A stretch of 64,000 nt of DNA from positions 186,001 to 250,000 of the forward strand of contig CAXBJB010000006.1 in the NCBI GenBank assembly GCA_963976055.1, read 5' to 3'. Numbering within the stretch: position 1 is the first letter of the stretch; every line of letters starts with the position of its first letter. The position numbers and the translations under genes were made by a program. Shown here one piece after another: positions 51,568 through 60,039 of this stretch. The stretch comes from UBA1479 sp963976055 (lineage in GTDB: Bacteria; Pseudomonadota; Alphaproteobacteria; Rhodospirillales; Casp-alpha2). Under the pieces are notes generated by a model, which was not told the origin of the DNA, did not search any database, and worked only from the letters and a program-made list of their open reading frames with translations.

Positions 51568-52887
51568 ATGGAAAATGAAATCCTGGGTCTCATTCTGATC
51601 GGGGTGATGCTGCTGGCGATCTTCGTCGGCTTCCCGATCTCCTTCACCCTGATCTTCCTCGGCTTCGTGTTCGGCTACATCGGCTTCGGCAAGGTCGTGT
51701 TCTATCTGATGACGTTCCAATTCTCGAACGTCATGCTGGAGCAGACATTGGCGGCTGTCCCATTATTCATATTCATGGGGATATTGATGGAGCAGGCGGG
51801 CCTGATGGAACGCCTGTTCGCCGCGGTACAGCTGATGCTGTCGCGGGTGCGGGGATCACTCTACATCGCGGTGCTGTTTGTCTCGACCATCTTCGCCGCC
51901 GCGACGGGCATCGTCGGGGCTTCGGTCACGATCCTCGGCATCATGGCTGCCAAGACCATGAACAGGTCCGGCTACGACGTGCGTCTGGCGGCGGGCACGA
52001 TCACCGCCGGCGGCACGCTGGGTATCCTGATTCCGCCGTCGATCATGTTGGTGGTCATGGGGCCGGTGCTCGAGGTGCCGGTCACGGACCTGTTCGCCGC
52101 CGCCATCATCCCGGGGATCATGATGGCCTTCCTGTATGCCTGCTATGCCGTCGGCCGTTGCATGCTCAATCCGGCGCTCGGCCCCGCGTTGCCGCTCGAG
52201 GACCGCGCCGCCAACATGGGCGAGATCGTCCGGGAATTCATTCTCGGCCTGGTGCCGCCGGCGCTTCTGGTGTTCTCGGCGCTCGGCTCCATCATGTTCG
52301 GTCTAGCGACCCCGACCGAAGGGGCGGGCTGCGGCGCCGCCGGGGCCCTGCTGCTGACACTGGCCTACCGGCGCATGACCTATAAGAAATTCAAGGAAGC
52401 CTTGATCAAGACACTGGAAATCTCGGCCCTGATCCTGATCCTGGTCGCCGCGTCCAACTTCTTCGGCGCCGTGTTCTCGCGCCTCGGCACGCCGACCATG
52501 CTGACGGAACTGCTGCTCGGCCTCGACCTGCCGCCCATGGTCCTGCTGGTCATGATCATGGCCCTGATCTTCCTGCTGGGCTGGCCGTTGGAATGGGTGC
52601 CGATCGTGCTGATCATCGTGCCGATCCTGCTGCCGCTGATCGAACAACTGGGGTTCAACCTGGTGTGGTTCGGCATTCTGGTCGCGGTCAACCTGCAAAC
52701 AGCTTGGCTATCTCCTCCTGTGGCGCTATCAGCATACTTCCTGAAGGGCGTGGTGCCGGAGTGGGATCTCAAGGACATTTACATCGGCATGATGCAGTTC
52801 ATGGTGATCCAGCTTATCGGCCTCATCCTGATCATGGTGTTTCCCCAAATCGCGTTGTGGCTGCCGGGCTACATTTACGGAAAATAG
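51568..52887 (+). CDS. dctM: TRAP transporter large permease
   Basis: This 439-aa protein with about twelve TM helices is the Na+-coupled transport subunit. It carries the DctM segments AVPLFIFMGILMEQAG, GIVGASVTILGIMA, GTLGILIPPSIMLVVMG and FGLATPTEGAGCGA. The ATG at 51568 begins two bases after the dctQ stop; an in-frame GTG at 51556 would overlap dctQ. Confidence 0.92.
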   Translation: MENEILGLILIGVMLLAIFVGFPISFTLIFLGFVFGYIGFGKVVFYLMTFQFSNVMLEQTLAAVPLFIFMGILMEQAGLMERLFAAVQLMLSRVRGSLYIAVLFVSTIFAAATGIVGASVTILGIMAAKTMNRSGYDVRLAAGTITAGGTLGILIPPSIMLVVMGPVLEVPVTDLFAAAIIPGIMMAFLYACYAVGRCMLNPALGPALPLEDRAANMGEIVREFILGLVPPALLVFSALGSIMFGLATPTEGAGCGAAGALLLTLAYRRMTYKKFKEALIKTLEISALILILVAASNFFGAVFSRLGTPTMLTELLLGLDLPPMVLLVMIMALIFLLGWPLEWVPIVLIIVPILLPLIEQLGFNLVWFGILVAVNLQTAWLSPPVALSAYFLKGVVPEWDLKDIYIGMMQFMVIQLIGLILIMVFPQIALWLPGYIYGK

Positions 52888-52940
52888 GTTCGGCGGCGGT
52901 GCGGCGTCGATTTCGGTTCATGCGGATGGCATAGTTGGTC

Positions 52941-53720
52941 ATGGCGAACAACGGAGACGAAAAGGTTTCGCGGTCGATCCGTGCGCTGGAGATTGTCGAG
53001 GCCATGGTCGGCGAGGGCCGGCCCCTGAGCGCGGCCAAGATCGCCGACCTGACTGGGCTGCCCAAGGCGACGGTGCATCGGCTGTGCGCGTTGCTGACGG
53101 AAACGGGCTTTGTCACGCCGTCGCCGTCCGGCGATGGGTTGAGCATCGGCCCCCGGCTGCGCGACCTCGCCATGGCGACCGTCGCCGTTGATACTGACCA
53201 CAGCCAGCGCCACCGCATTCTCACCGACCTGTCGCAGGAAATCGGCGAGACCTGCAACTTCAACATCCCGATGGGCGGGGAGATGTATTACATCGACCGG
53301 GTGGAGACAAAATGGCCGCTGCGCACGCAGCTGCCTATCGGCTCGCGAGTGCCTTTGCATTGCACGGCCAGCGGTAAGCTCTATCTGGCGTCGCTGCCCG
53401 CTGGGCGCTGCCGCCAGATGATCCAGGCTCTCGACCTGATCCCCCATACGCCGGGCACGATCACCGAACCGGATGCGTTGCTCGCCAATCTTGACGTCAT
53501 CCGCCGGGAAAAGGTCGGCACCGACAATCAGGAATTCATCGAAGGCATGGTCGCCGTCGCCGTGCCCGTTACCGACGCCAAGGGCCGCCTGGCCGGGACA
53601 CTCGCCTGCCACGGGCCGACCGTGCGGATGTCCATGGAACGGGCGCAGTCCTTCGTTCCGGCGCTGCGCCGTGCGGCGGCCAGACTGTCCCAGGTGGGCG
53701 GCGAACAGGTGGCTGAATAG
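52941..53720 (+). CDS. IclR family transcriptional regulator
   Basis: This 259-aa protein has an N-terminal winged helix-turn-helix (RSIRALEIVEAMVGEGRPLS, then KIADLTGLPKATVHRLCALL). A C-terminal effector-binding domain follows (RVPLHCTASGKLYLASLP, then ITDAKGRLAGTL-like strands). The ATG at 52941 was taken; TTG six bases earlier is possible. It directly follows the TRAP genes and probably controls them and the GMC gene. Confidence 0.9.
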   Translation: MANNGDEKVSRSIRALEIVEAMVGEGRPLSAAKIADLTGLPKATVHRLCALLTETGFVTPSPSGDGLSIGPRLRDLAMATVAVDTDHSQRHRILTDLSQEIGETCNFNIPMGGEMYYIDRVETKWPLRTQLPIGSRVPLHCTASGKLYLASLPAGRCRQMIQALDLIPHTPGTITEPDALLANLDVIRREKVGTDNQEFIEGMVAVAVPVTDAKGRLAGTLACHGPTVRMSMERAQSFVPALRRAAARLSQVGGEQVAE

Positions 53721-53768
53721 ATCAATAAGAGGACGGGCAGGGCACCTCTGCCCCGTGCGTGGCCACGC

Positions 53769-54311
53769 TCAGCTTTCGGCGCGGCGGCGTTTCACCGTCG
53801 CCTGATGGCCTTTCTTGCCCTTGGCCGTGATCTCGGCGCGCTGTGTCTGGGCTTCTTTGGATTCCTTGGTTTCTTCGCGGATTTTTTCCTGCATTTTTTT
53901 GTGCTTGGCGTATTTCCGCTTGGCGACCAATTCGCGGTAGGCCTTCTTGTTCTTTGAAATTTTTGACCAGAACAGGACCTGGGTGACCACGGAGCCCATG
54001 AACCACAAGACCGGCATGGACAGCATGGTTGTGACCCAGAAGATGGCCTGGATGGCGTCGATCCGGCCGGTCACGTTCATGTGGTAATAGAAGATGACCG
54101 CGATCAGGCAGATTTCATAGAACAGAAGAATGCGGAAACCGTTGGTTTCCTGAAAGGCGATGGGTTTCAGCGGCCCGCCGAACGCCTTGAAGATGCTGGA
54201 CAGCATGCCGCCGATGACGCTCGACAGCAAAAGCACCAGACAAGTCGCGGCGACCAAGTCCGTATCTTTCGTGAACTTGAAAATTCCCAGCAGTGAATCT
54301 AGATAACCCAC
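53769..54311 (-). CDS. Membrane protein of unknown function with a highly basic C-terminal tail
   Basis: This 180-aa protein has three hydrophobic segments (about residues 18-40, 60-78, 88-112). The cytoplasmic tail of about 60 residues is almost all Lys, Glu, Arg and Gln and probably helical (KISKNKKAYRELVAKRKYAK). No family was recognised. It is transcribed toward the IclR gene and has a 190-bp AT-rich upstream region. Confidence 0.6.
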   Translation of the reverse strand: MGYLDSLLGIFKFTKDTDLVAATCLVLLLSSVIGGMLSSIFKAFGGPLKPIAFQETNGFRILLFYEICLIAVIFYYHMNVTGRIDAIQAIFWVTTMLSMPVLWFMGSVVTQVLFWSKISKNKKAYRELVAKRKYAKHKKMQEKIREETKESKEAQTQRAEITAKGKKGHQATVKRRRAES

Positions 54312-54498
54312 GTCCCACCTCCCTGCCCTCAGAAATTCCCCACCCCAGGCAATCCCGATTTTATGATTCTTTGGTTAAGGGTTCACTTATAAAACCAATC
54401 TGTATGCACTTGTATTCCGTTTCTTTTCCGAATGCCGCAAAAACCAAGGCAAATTGTTTGCGCAATCACGAATGCGCATGCCCCGTGGGCAGGGAATT

Positions 54499-55668
54499 TC
54501 ACCCGCCAGAGGCGGCTTTGCGGCGTACCACTATAGAGAATCCGGCGAACCCGGCGCCCGCCAGGGCGAGCGCCGACATGGTCCAGAAGGCGCCGCCGCC
54601 CAGGGATGCGAACAGCAATCCGGCGCCATAGGACGCAGCGCTCATGCCGACGCCAAGGGTAATGGCGAACAGGCTCTGCGCCGAGGCCGACAGGGACGGA
54701 TCCACCCGTTCGGTGATCAGGTAGATGATGCCAAGGTGCGTGGCGCCGTAGCTGAGCCCGTGCAGGGCTTGCAGCAGGATCAGCCATTCCAGGTCCGTGG
54801 TTCCCGCCGTTCCGGCCCAGCGCAGGGTCGCGGCGGCGGCGCCGATGGCGATCATGCGGACCGCGCCGACGCGTCGCACGGTGGCGGCGGCAAAGGTGAA
54901 CAGCAGGATTTCGGCGATCACGCCTTCGGCCCAAAGCGCGCCGATGACATCCGCCCCGTGGCCCGACGCCAGCCAATGGATGGTGCCGAAATTGTAGTAG
55001 ACCGCATGCGATGCCTGGATGCAGGTCGCCGCCGTCATCGCCGCCATGAGACCGGGTGCGGCCATGATCTCGCGGAACGGTCGGCCGTCCTTCGCGGCGA
55101 CGGGCGCGCGGGTATCCGGCAGGGCGAGGGCGCACAGGAAGGTCACGGCGACCGACGCGAAAATGGCCCAATGGATCCAGTCCGCCGGGGCATCGGTCAG
55201 AATCAGGCCCATGCCCCAGGCGCCGATGATGAAGGTGATCGAGCCCCACAGCCGCACCCGGCCGTAGTCGAAGGGGGTGCGTTCCCGGGTCAGCATGGTC
55301 AGGCTTTCCATCAGCGGCAGCACGGGCCCCCTGCTGGCATAGAACACCACGGTCACCAGGATGATGGGCCAGAAACCGTCGGCCCAGCGGAAGGCAAGGA
55401 AGGTGACGGCACCCAGGAAACTGAGCAGCACCAGGATGCGTTTGCGTTCGCCGGCGCGGTCGGCGGCGCGGGCGAAATGGGGGGTGACGGCCAGCCGGGC
55501 CAGGGTGCCCAGGGCGAACACCAGACCGATCTGTTCCGCATCCAGACCCCGGTCCTTGAGCCACAGCGGCCAGAACGGCCCCATGATGCCCAGCGCCAGG
55601 AAGATGCCGCCGTAAAACAGGGCCAGGCGCAGGGGGGCCAGGCGCGGCGCGCCCGTGTCCGGCGTCAT
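54499..55668 (-). CDS. MFS transporter, phenylpropionate permease-like
   Basis: This 389-aa protein has about 12 TM helices and matches the MFS_1-like/HcaT group: ALFYGGIFLALGIMGPFWPLW at the start and the loop RAADRAGERKRI. The second half has FDYGRVRLWGSITFIIGAWG and GLSYGATHLGIIYLI. The substrate is not known. It overlaps the BtuF-like gene by 4 bp and ends the abcF operon. Confidence 0.82.
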   Translation of the reverse strand: MTPDTGAPRLAPLRLALFYGGIFLALGIMGPFWPLWLKDRGLDAEQIGLVFALGTLARLAVTPHFARAADRAGERKRILVLLSFLGAVTFLAFRWADGFWPIILVTVVFYASRGPVLPLMESLTMLTRERTPFDYGRVRLWGSITFIIGAWGMGLILTDAPADWIHWAIFASVAVTFLCALALPDTRAPVAAKDGRPFREIMAAPGLMAAMTAATCIQASHAVYYNFGTIHWLASGHGADVIGALWAEGVIAEILLFTFAAATVRRVGAVRMIAIGAAAATLRWAGTAGTTDLEWLILLQALHGLSYGATHLGIIYLITERVDPSLSASAQSLFAITLGVGMSAASYGAGLLFASLGGGAFWTMSALALAGAGFAGFSIVVRRKAASGG

Positions 55669-56513
55669 CGGCGGGGGACCGCCGCGCTGGCCGCCAGTTC
55701 CTTGAGATAGGAAAGGCCCTCGGTCGCGCGGACGCCATACCAGGACAGCATCTCGCCATCGACCAATTGTGCCTTGTCGGCGTGGTCGGGGTGATCGGCG
55801 CGGAAGGCGGCCAGGTGATCTTCCGTGAAGGGGAAGGGTTCGGACGAAAACAGCACCCGGTCGACGTTGTCGAGCACGGCATCGGTCATGGCGAATTCGG
55901 GATAGCGCGCATTCGCCACCGGCGCCCAGGTGCGCCAGCCGATCAGGTCGAGAGTCCGCGCGATATAGGTGTCCGGCCCCACGGTCATCCAGGGCGCCTT
56001 CCAGATCAGGTAGAGGACGCGGGTCTCCGCCAGGGGCCGGGCGGCGATAACCGCCGCCAGGGCGTCCTCGAACCGCCGGGCCAGGGTCTCCGCCGCCGCG
56101 TCACGGCCGAACACGCCGCCCAGCAGGCGGATCAGCGGGCCGTTGTCGGCGGGAGACAGGGGATGGGTGACCACGGGCACGATGCCGCGGGCCGTCATTT
56201 CGTCGGCCATCTCCTTCGGGTTTTCGTCGACGTTGAGGACCGCGTGGGTCGGCCGCGCCGCCGCGACCTTGCGCCAGTTCACCTGCTTGGTGCCGCCGAC
56301 GCTTTTGACCCCTTTGACCCTGTCCGCGGGATGGACGCAGAAGGCCGTGCGTCCGACAATGTTATCGCCCAGGCCGAGTGCGAACAGGGTTTCCGTCAGG
56401 GACGGCACGAGGGACAGGATGCGGGCGTCGGGGGCAGGGGCATGGCGCCGTCCGGTCCAGTCGGTCAGCCGCGATGCGGCGGATGCCGGGATGGACGGCG
56501 CGGGCGCGGTCAT
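55665..56513 (-). CDS. BtuF/FepB-like helical-backbone metal receptor without signal peptide
   Basis: This 282-aa protein has the two-lobed fold of cobalamin/siderophore binding proteins (ILSLVPSLTETLFALGLGDN, then IVGRTAFCVHPADRVKGV and RPTHAVLNVDENPKEMADEM). Unlike BtuF it has no signal peptide or lipobox. The ATG at 56513 overlaps the ABC-F stop by 4 bp, and a longer start lacks hydrophobic residues too. It is probably cytoplasmic. The bound ligand is unknown. Confidence 0.75.
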   Translation of the reverse strand: MTAPAPSIPASAASRLTDWTGRRHAPAPDARILSLVPSLTETLFALGLGDNIVGRTAFCVHPADRVKGVKSVGGTKQVNWRKVAAARPTHAVLNVDENPKEMADEMTARGIVPVVTHPLSPADNGPLIRLLGGVFGRDAAAETLARRFEDALAAVIAARPLAETRVLYLIWKAPWMTVGPDTYIARTLDLIGWRTWAPVANARYPEFAMTDAVLDNVDRVLFSSEPFPFTEDHLAAFRADHPDHADKAQLVDGEMLSWYGVRATEGLSYLKELAASAAVPRR

Positions 56514-58408
56514 GACGCCTCGTCCAGGGCTCCGTCGATGGTTTCCTGGGCACTCAGCCATTGCTGTTCCGTTTCGGCCAGCTTGTCCTTGGCCTTCTTA
56601 TGGGCGAGCTGCAGGTCCATCAGCTTGGCCGTCGGCCCGTTGTAGATGTCGGGATCGGCCATCCTGGCTTCCAGGGTCGATATTTCCTGGGTCAGCTTTT
56701 CCATCCTGCGCTCGGCATCGACGACCGACTTGCGCAGGGCCGCCGTCTCCTCGCGCTGGCGGGCGCGTTCGCGGCGCAGTTCCTTTTTGTCGATCGGGGC
56801 GACGCTGTCGCCGTCCTTGGCGGCACGGATTTCACGGCGGGCCAGGCGACGCTGTTCCATCAGCAGGCCGGCATAGGCGTCCAGGTCGCCCTCGAAGGGC
56901 TTGCACGCACCGTCGGCAACCAGCCACAGGCGGTCACAGACAAGGTCGATCAGGTGTGAATCGTGCGTCACCAGGACGATGGCGCCGTCATATTCGTTCA
57001 ACGCCTGGACCAGGGCCTCGCGGGCGTCCACGTCCAGGTGGTTGGTCGGCTCGTCGAGGAACAGGATATGCGGCGCTTCGGTGCTCATCAGCGCGAACAG
57101 AAGCCGTGCTTTCTCGCCGCCGGACAGGACCTCGACCTTGCTGTTGGCGAGGTCGCCGGAAAACCCGAACCGGCCCAGGTGGGAGCGCACCTTGGTTTCC
57201 GTCGCCATGGGCATGATCCGCGCCATGTGCTGGAACGGGGATTCATTCAGGTTCAGTTCTTCCTGCTGGTGCTGGGCGAAATAGCCAATCTTCAGCTTGG
57301 ACGACTTGACGATCTTGCCGGCCTGCGGTTTGAGGCGGTCGGCCAGCATTTTGATCAGGGTCGATTTGCCGTTGCCGTTGGCGCCGATCAGGCCGATGCG
57401 GTCGTCCATGTCGATGCGCAGGTCCAGGTTCTTCAGGATCGGCTCGGCGCCATATCCGACGCTGACCTCGTCCATGGCGATCAGGGGCGGCGACAGGGGG
57501 GCGGGGTCGGGAAAGTTGAAGGTCGTGGTCTTGTCCTCGACGACCGAAGCGATGGGCTCCATGCGGGCCAGCATCTTCATGCGGCTTTGCGCCTGCTTCG
57601 CCTTGGTCGCCTTGGCCCGAAAACGGTCGACGAAGGATTGGATGCGGCGCTGCTCGGACAGCTGCTTGGCCTGCAGCTTGACCTGCTGGGTCATGCGTTC
57701 GCGGCGTGTGCGCTCGAACCGGTCGTAGTTGCCGGCATAGCGGGTCAGCTTCTGTTCGGACAGATGCGCGATCTCGTCGACGACCTTGTTGAGCATCGTG
57801 CGGTCGTGGCTGATGACCAGCAGCGTGCCGGGCCATGTCGCCAGATAGGTTTCCAGCCACATCGCCGCTTCCAGGTCCAGGTGGTTGGTCGGCTCGTCCA
57901 GCAACAGGAAGTCGGGACGCGAGAACAGCGTCGCCGCCAGCGCCACGCGCATGCGCCAGCCGCCGGAAAATTCGCTGCAGGCGCGGGCCTGGGCGGCTTC
58001 GTCGAAGCCGAGCCCGGACAGGATTCGGGCGGCGCGGGCAGGGGCGGTCTGGGCGTCGATATCGGCGAGACGGTTGTGGATCTCGGCGATACGCATCGGG
58101 TCCTTCACCGTTTCGGCCTCCGCCAAAAGGGCGCTGCGTTCCGTGTCGGCGGCCAGGACGGTATCGAGCAGGCTGGCCGCCCCCGAGGGGGCTTCCTGCG
58201 TCACCGTGCCGATGCGCGCACTGGGGCGAACGCGCACGGACCCCTCGTCCGGGTGGGCGTCGCCCAGGATCATCCGGAACAGGGTCGTCTTGCCGGTCCC
58301 GTTGCGTCCGACAAGGCCCATCTTCCTGCCCTGGGGCAGGTGCAATGTGGCCTTTTCGAACAGCACGCGGCCGCCCAGGCGGAAAGTCATGTCGTTTACG
58401 TGCAGCAT
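56510..58408 (-). CDS. ABC-F family ATPase (YheS/Uup-like)
   Basis: This 632-aa protein has two ABC domains. Walker A motifs are GRNGTGKTT (about 36) and GANGNGKST (about 340), with signatures FSGGWRMR and LSGGEKAR and Walker B LLLDEPTNHLD and LFLDEPTNHLD. No TM segments are present. The inter-domain P-site linker and a C-terminal coiled coil (residues about 545-630) are clear. ABC-F proteins act on ribosomes. It heads abcF-btuF-like-MFS. Confidence 0.93.
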   Translation of the reverse strand: MLHVNDMTFRLGGRVLFEKATLHLPQGRKMGLVGRNGTGKTTLFRMILGDAHPDEGSVRVRPSARIGTVTQEAPSGAASLLDTVLAADTERSALLAEAETVKDPMRIAEIHNRLADIDAQTAPARAARILSGLGFDEAAQARACSEFSGGWRMRVALAATLFSRPDFLLLDEPTNHLDLEAAMWLETYLATWPGTLLVISHDRTMLNKVVDEIAHLSEQKLTRYAGNYDRFERTRRERMTQQVKLQAKQLSEQRRIQSFVDRFRAKATKAKQAQSRMKMLARMEPIASVVEDKTTTFNFPDPAPLSPPLIAMDEVSVGYGAEPILKNLDLRIDMDDRIGLIGANGNGKSTLIKMLADRLKPQAGKIVKSSKLKIGYFAQHQQEELNLNESPFQHMARIMPMATETKVRSHLGRFGFSGDLANSKVEVLSGGEKARLLFALMSTEAPHILFLDEPTNHLDVDAREALVQALNEYDGAIVLVTHDSHLIDLVCDRLWLVADGACKPFEGDLDAYAGLLMEQRRLARREIRAAKDGDSVAPIDKKELRRERARQREETAALRKSVVDAERRMEKLTQEISTLEARMADPDIYNGPTAKLMDLQLAHKKAKDKLAETEQQWLSAQETIDGALDEAS

Positions 58409-58486
58409 AGGCGGGGTGATAGCACGGGCCGCGCGCGGTGGAAACGCTCCGTGATGGGGTCAGGCGGTGATTTGAAACAGGAGGGG

Positions 58487-58593
58487 AAAATAAAATGCCG
58501 GGCCGCGGTTGGTGGGGGGAGGAGGAGCCGCGGCCCGGCACATGTACCGAAAGACATGACTATGGGGGGAGAGGAGGATCAGCCTTCCGGTAC
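58487..58593 (-). ncRNA. Candidate 'cuckoo'-type small RNA with two anti-Shine-Dalgarno loops
   Basis: Read on the minus strand, two stem-loops lie 3 nt apart. Hairpin 1 (58593-58544) has a 10-bp stem, GTACCGGAAG with CTTTCGGTAC (one G-U pair). Its 30-nt loop contains CCTCCTCTCCCCCC. Hairpin 2 (58540-58496) has a perfect 13-bp stem, TGCCGGGCCGCGG with CCGCGGCCCGGCA. Its 19-nt loop contains CTCCTCCTCCCCCC, and TTTTATTTT follows (58495-58487), making it a rho-independent terminator. Two adjacent hairpins with CCUCCU loops, the second a terminator, are the known architecture of alphaproteobacterial cuckoo RNAs. The 5' end is not defined: the RNA could start farther upstream, near 58650-58690. 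The remaining gap (58409-58486 and 58594-58862) has no credible ORF. Confidence 0.6.
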
Positions 58594-58862
58594 AAAACGA
58601 AACGGGTTCGGAAAAACACGCCAATCTTGTGGAACGGCCCCCCTAACGCCCCTTCGTTCCTATACAGTAATTTCCAGTATAACGAGGCTTACGTCAATAA
58701 GTCTAAAGGCTAGTGGATCAATATGGCGTAGTTGGTGGAACACAAGGACAAGGCGCAACAAAGGTCTAAATTTTGGTACATGCTTAGATTGATTTTCTGG
58801 GGTTTTATAACAGGGTCCGGCGGAATCGGGTCGCGCCGGATTAAATTGAAATCAATTTCCTG

Positions 58863-58896
58863 ATCGTGGTTTCTTGAATAAATCGAAAATCACGAT
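58863..58896 (+). promoter_or_regulatory. Inverted repeat just upstream of oxyR, probable autoregulatory site
   Basis: ATCGTGGTTT (58863-58872) and AAATCACGAT (58887-58896) form a 10-bp inverted repeat with one mismatch and a 14-bp spacer, ending 12 bp before the oxyR ATG. A TATAAC box lies at 58806-58811. LysR-type regulators commonly bind such repeats at their own promoter. Confidence 0.45.
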
Positions 58897-58908
58897 TACA
58901 TCAGGCGC

Positions 58909-59829
58909 ATGAGCACCCGGCTTCCGACCCTGCGCCAACTGCAATACCTCATCGCCGTCGCCGAGGACGGACATTTCGGCCGCGCCGCCGAGCGTTGCTT
59001 CGTCACGCAGTCGACCCTCAGCGCCGGCATTCAGGAGTTGGAATCGATCCTGGGGATTACCGTCATCGAGCGCACCAAGCGCCGGGTCGCGGTGACGCCG
59101 CTGGGGCTTGAACTGGTCGCCCGCGCGCGCCGCGTTCTGGCCGAGGTCGAGGACATGACCGTGACCGCCAAGGCAAGCACGCGGCCGTTGACCGGCCTGT
59201 TGCGCCTGGGAGCGATCCCCACCATCGGGCCCTACGTCCTGCCAAAGGTGTTGCCGCCGCTCCGGGCGTCCTATCCCGAACTGCGTCTGTTCCTGCGCGA
59301 GGACCGCACCGCCCGCCTGGTCGATCAACTGGTCGGCGGCGAGTTGGATGCGGCGCTGATCGCGCTTCCCTATGACGCGCCCGACTTGGACCATATGGTC
59401 CTGGCCGACGATCCGTTCTGGCTGGCCGTGCCGCGGGGCCACCCCTTGGCGGGGACCGAGGGTGCGGTGGCGCCGGATGTGCTGGATTCAGATGATCTCC
59501 TGCTGTTGGAGGACGGCCATTGCCTGCGCGATCATGTGCTGTCCGCGTGCCGGCGTCAGTCGGCACCCGGCCGCGCCGGCGCGTTCCAGGCGACCAGCCT
59601 CTATACCCTGGTCGAACTGGTGGCGGGCGGATTCGGCACCACCCTGCTGCCCGGCGTGGCGCTGCAATCGGACCATGTAAAGGCCGCCGATGTCGTGCTC
59701 CGGCCGCTGGCCGGCGGGGTGGGGCGGCAGATCGCCCTGGTGTGGCGGCGCAATTCGGCCCGCCGGTCCGAATACAAGCTGCTCGGACAGTTCCTTAAAA
59801 ATCAACTGTCTCCGGGCAAAGCCGACTAG
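58909..59829 (+). CDS. oxyR: OxyR, LysR-type hydrogen peroxide sensor
   Basis: This 306-aa regulator has the N-terminal LysR helix-turn-helix (RQLQYLIAVAEDGHFGRAAE, then CFVTQSTLSAGIQELES) and a C-terminal sensor domain. Cys205 and Cys214 in LLEDGHCLRDHVLSACRR have the same 9-residue spacing as C199/C208 of E. coli OxyR, the pair that forms the peroxide-sensing disulfide. The upstream repeat suggests autoregulation. No catalase or peroxiredoxin gene is adjacent. Confidence 0.92.
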   Translation: MSTRLPTLRQLQYLIAVAEDGHFGRAAERCFVTQSTLSAGIQELESILGITVIERTKRRVAVTPLGLELVARARRVLAEVEDMTVTAKASTRPLTGLLRLGAIPTIGPYVLPKVLPPLRASYPELRLFLREDRTARLVDQLVGGELDAALIALPYDAPDLDHMVLADDPFWLAVPRGHPLAGTEGAVAPDVLDSDDLLLLEDGHCLRDHVLSACRRQSAPGRAGAFQATSLYTLVELVAGGFGTTLLPGVALQSDHVKAADVVLRPLAGGVGRQIALVWRRNSARRSEYKLLGQFLKNQLSPGKAD

Positions 59830-59867
59830 CCGGCGACCAAAGTGCACGAATACGTCGCCCCTTTTCC

Positions 59868-59896
59868 TTGCATGGCGGGGCGGGAGGGACTATAAC
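59868..59896 (+). promoter_or_regulatory. Promoter of ndk
   Basis: TTGCAT (59868-59873), exactly 17 bp, then TATAAC (59891-59896). One of the clearest sigma-70 promoters in the window, about 145 bp upstream of the ndk ATG. Confidence 0.65.
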
Positions 59897-60039
59897 CCGC
59901 GCCGTTTCCGGAAAACCCTTGGGGTGGACCGGAATTTCGGATGCCGAAAACCCGGCCCAAGGATGCCGTGGACGGCCAGACAAAAAAATAACCGACAACA
60001 GAAACCAGCCGAACGAACAACCATACAAGGGGATCGACC

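Noticed and set aside
58496..58540. Reading the 13-bp stem as a plus-strand terminator
   Set aside because: No T-run follows on the plus strand; the U-tract is on the minus strand.
58631..58660. GGAACG...CGTTCC pair as an EcfG (general stress) promoter
   Set aside because: The spacing between GGAAC and CGTT is too long (18-19 bp rather than 16-17), and the symmetry suggests a simple inverted repeat.
58711..58790. tRNA-like stretch (GGCGTAGTTGGTGG) downstream of the candidate sRNA
   Set aside because: No T-loop GTTCGA, no acceptor stem and no cloverleaf can be drawn.
56963..58792. 609-codon plus-strand frame opposite the ABC-F gene
   Set aside because: Antisense of both ATPase domains. Its 3' part runs through the candidate sRNA and has no family features.
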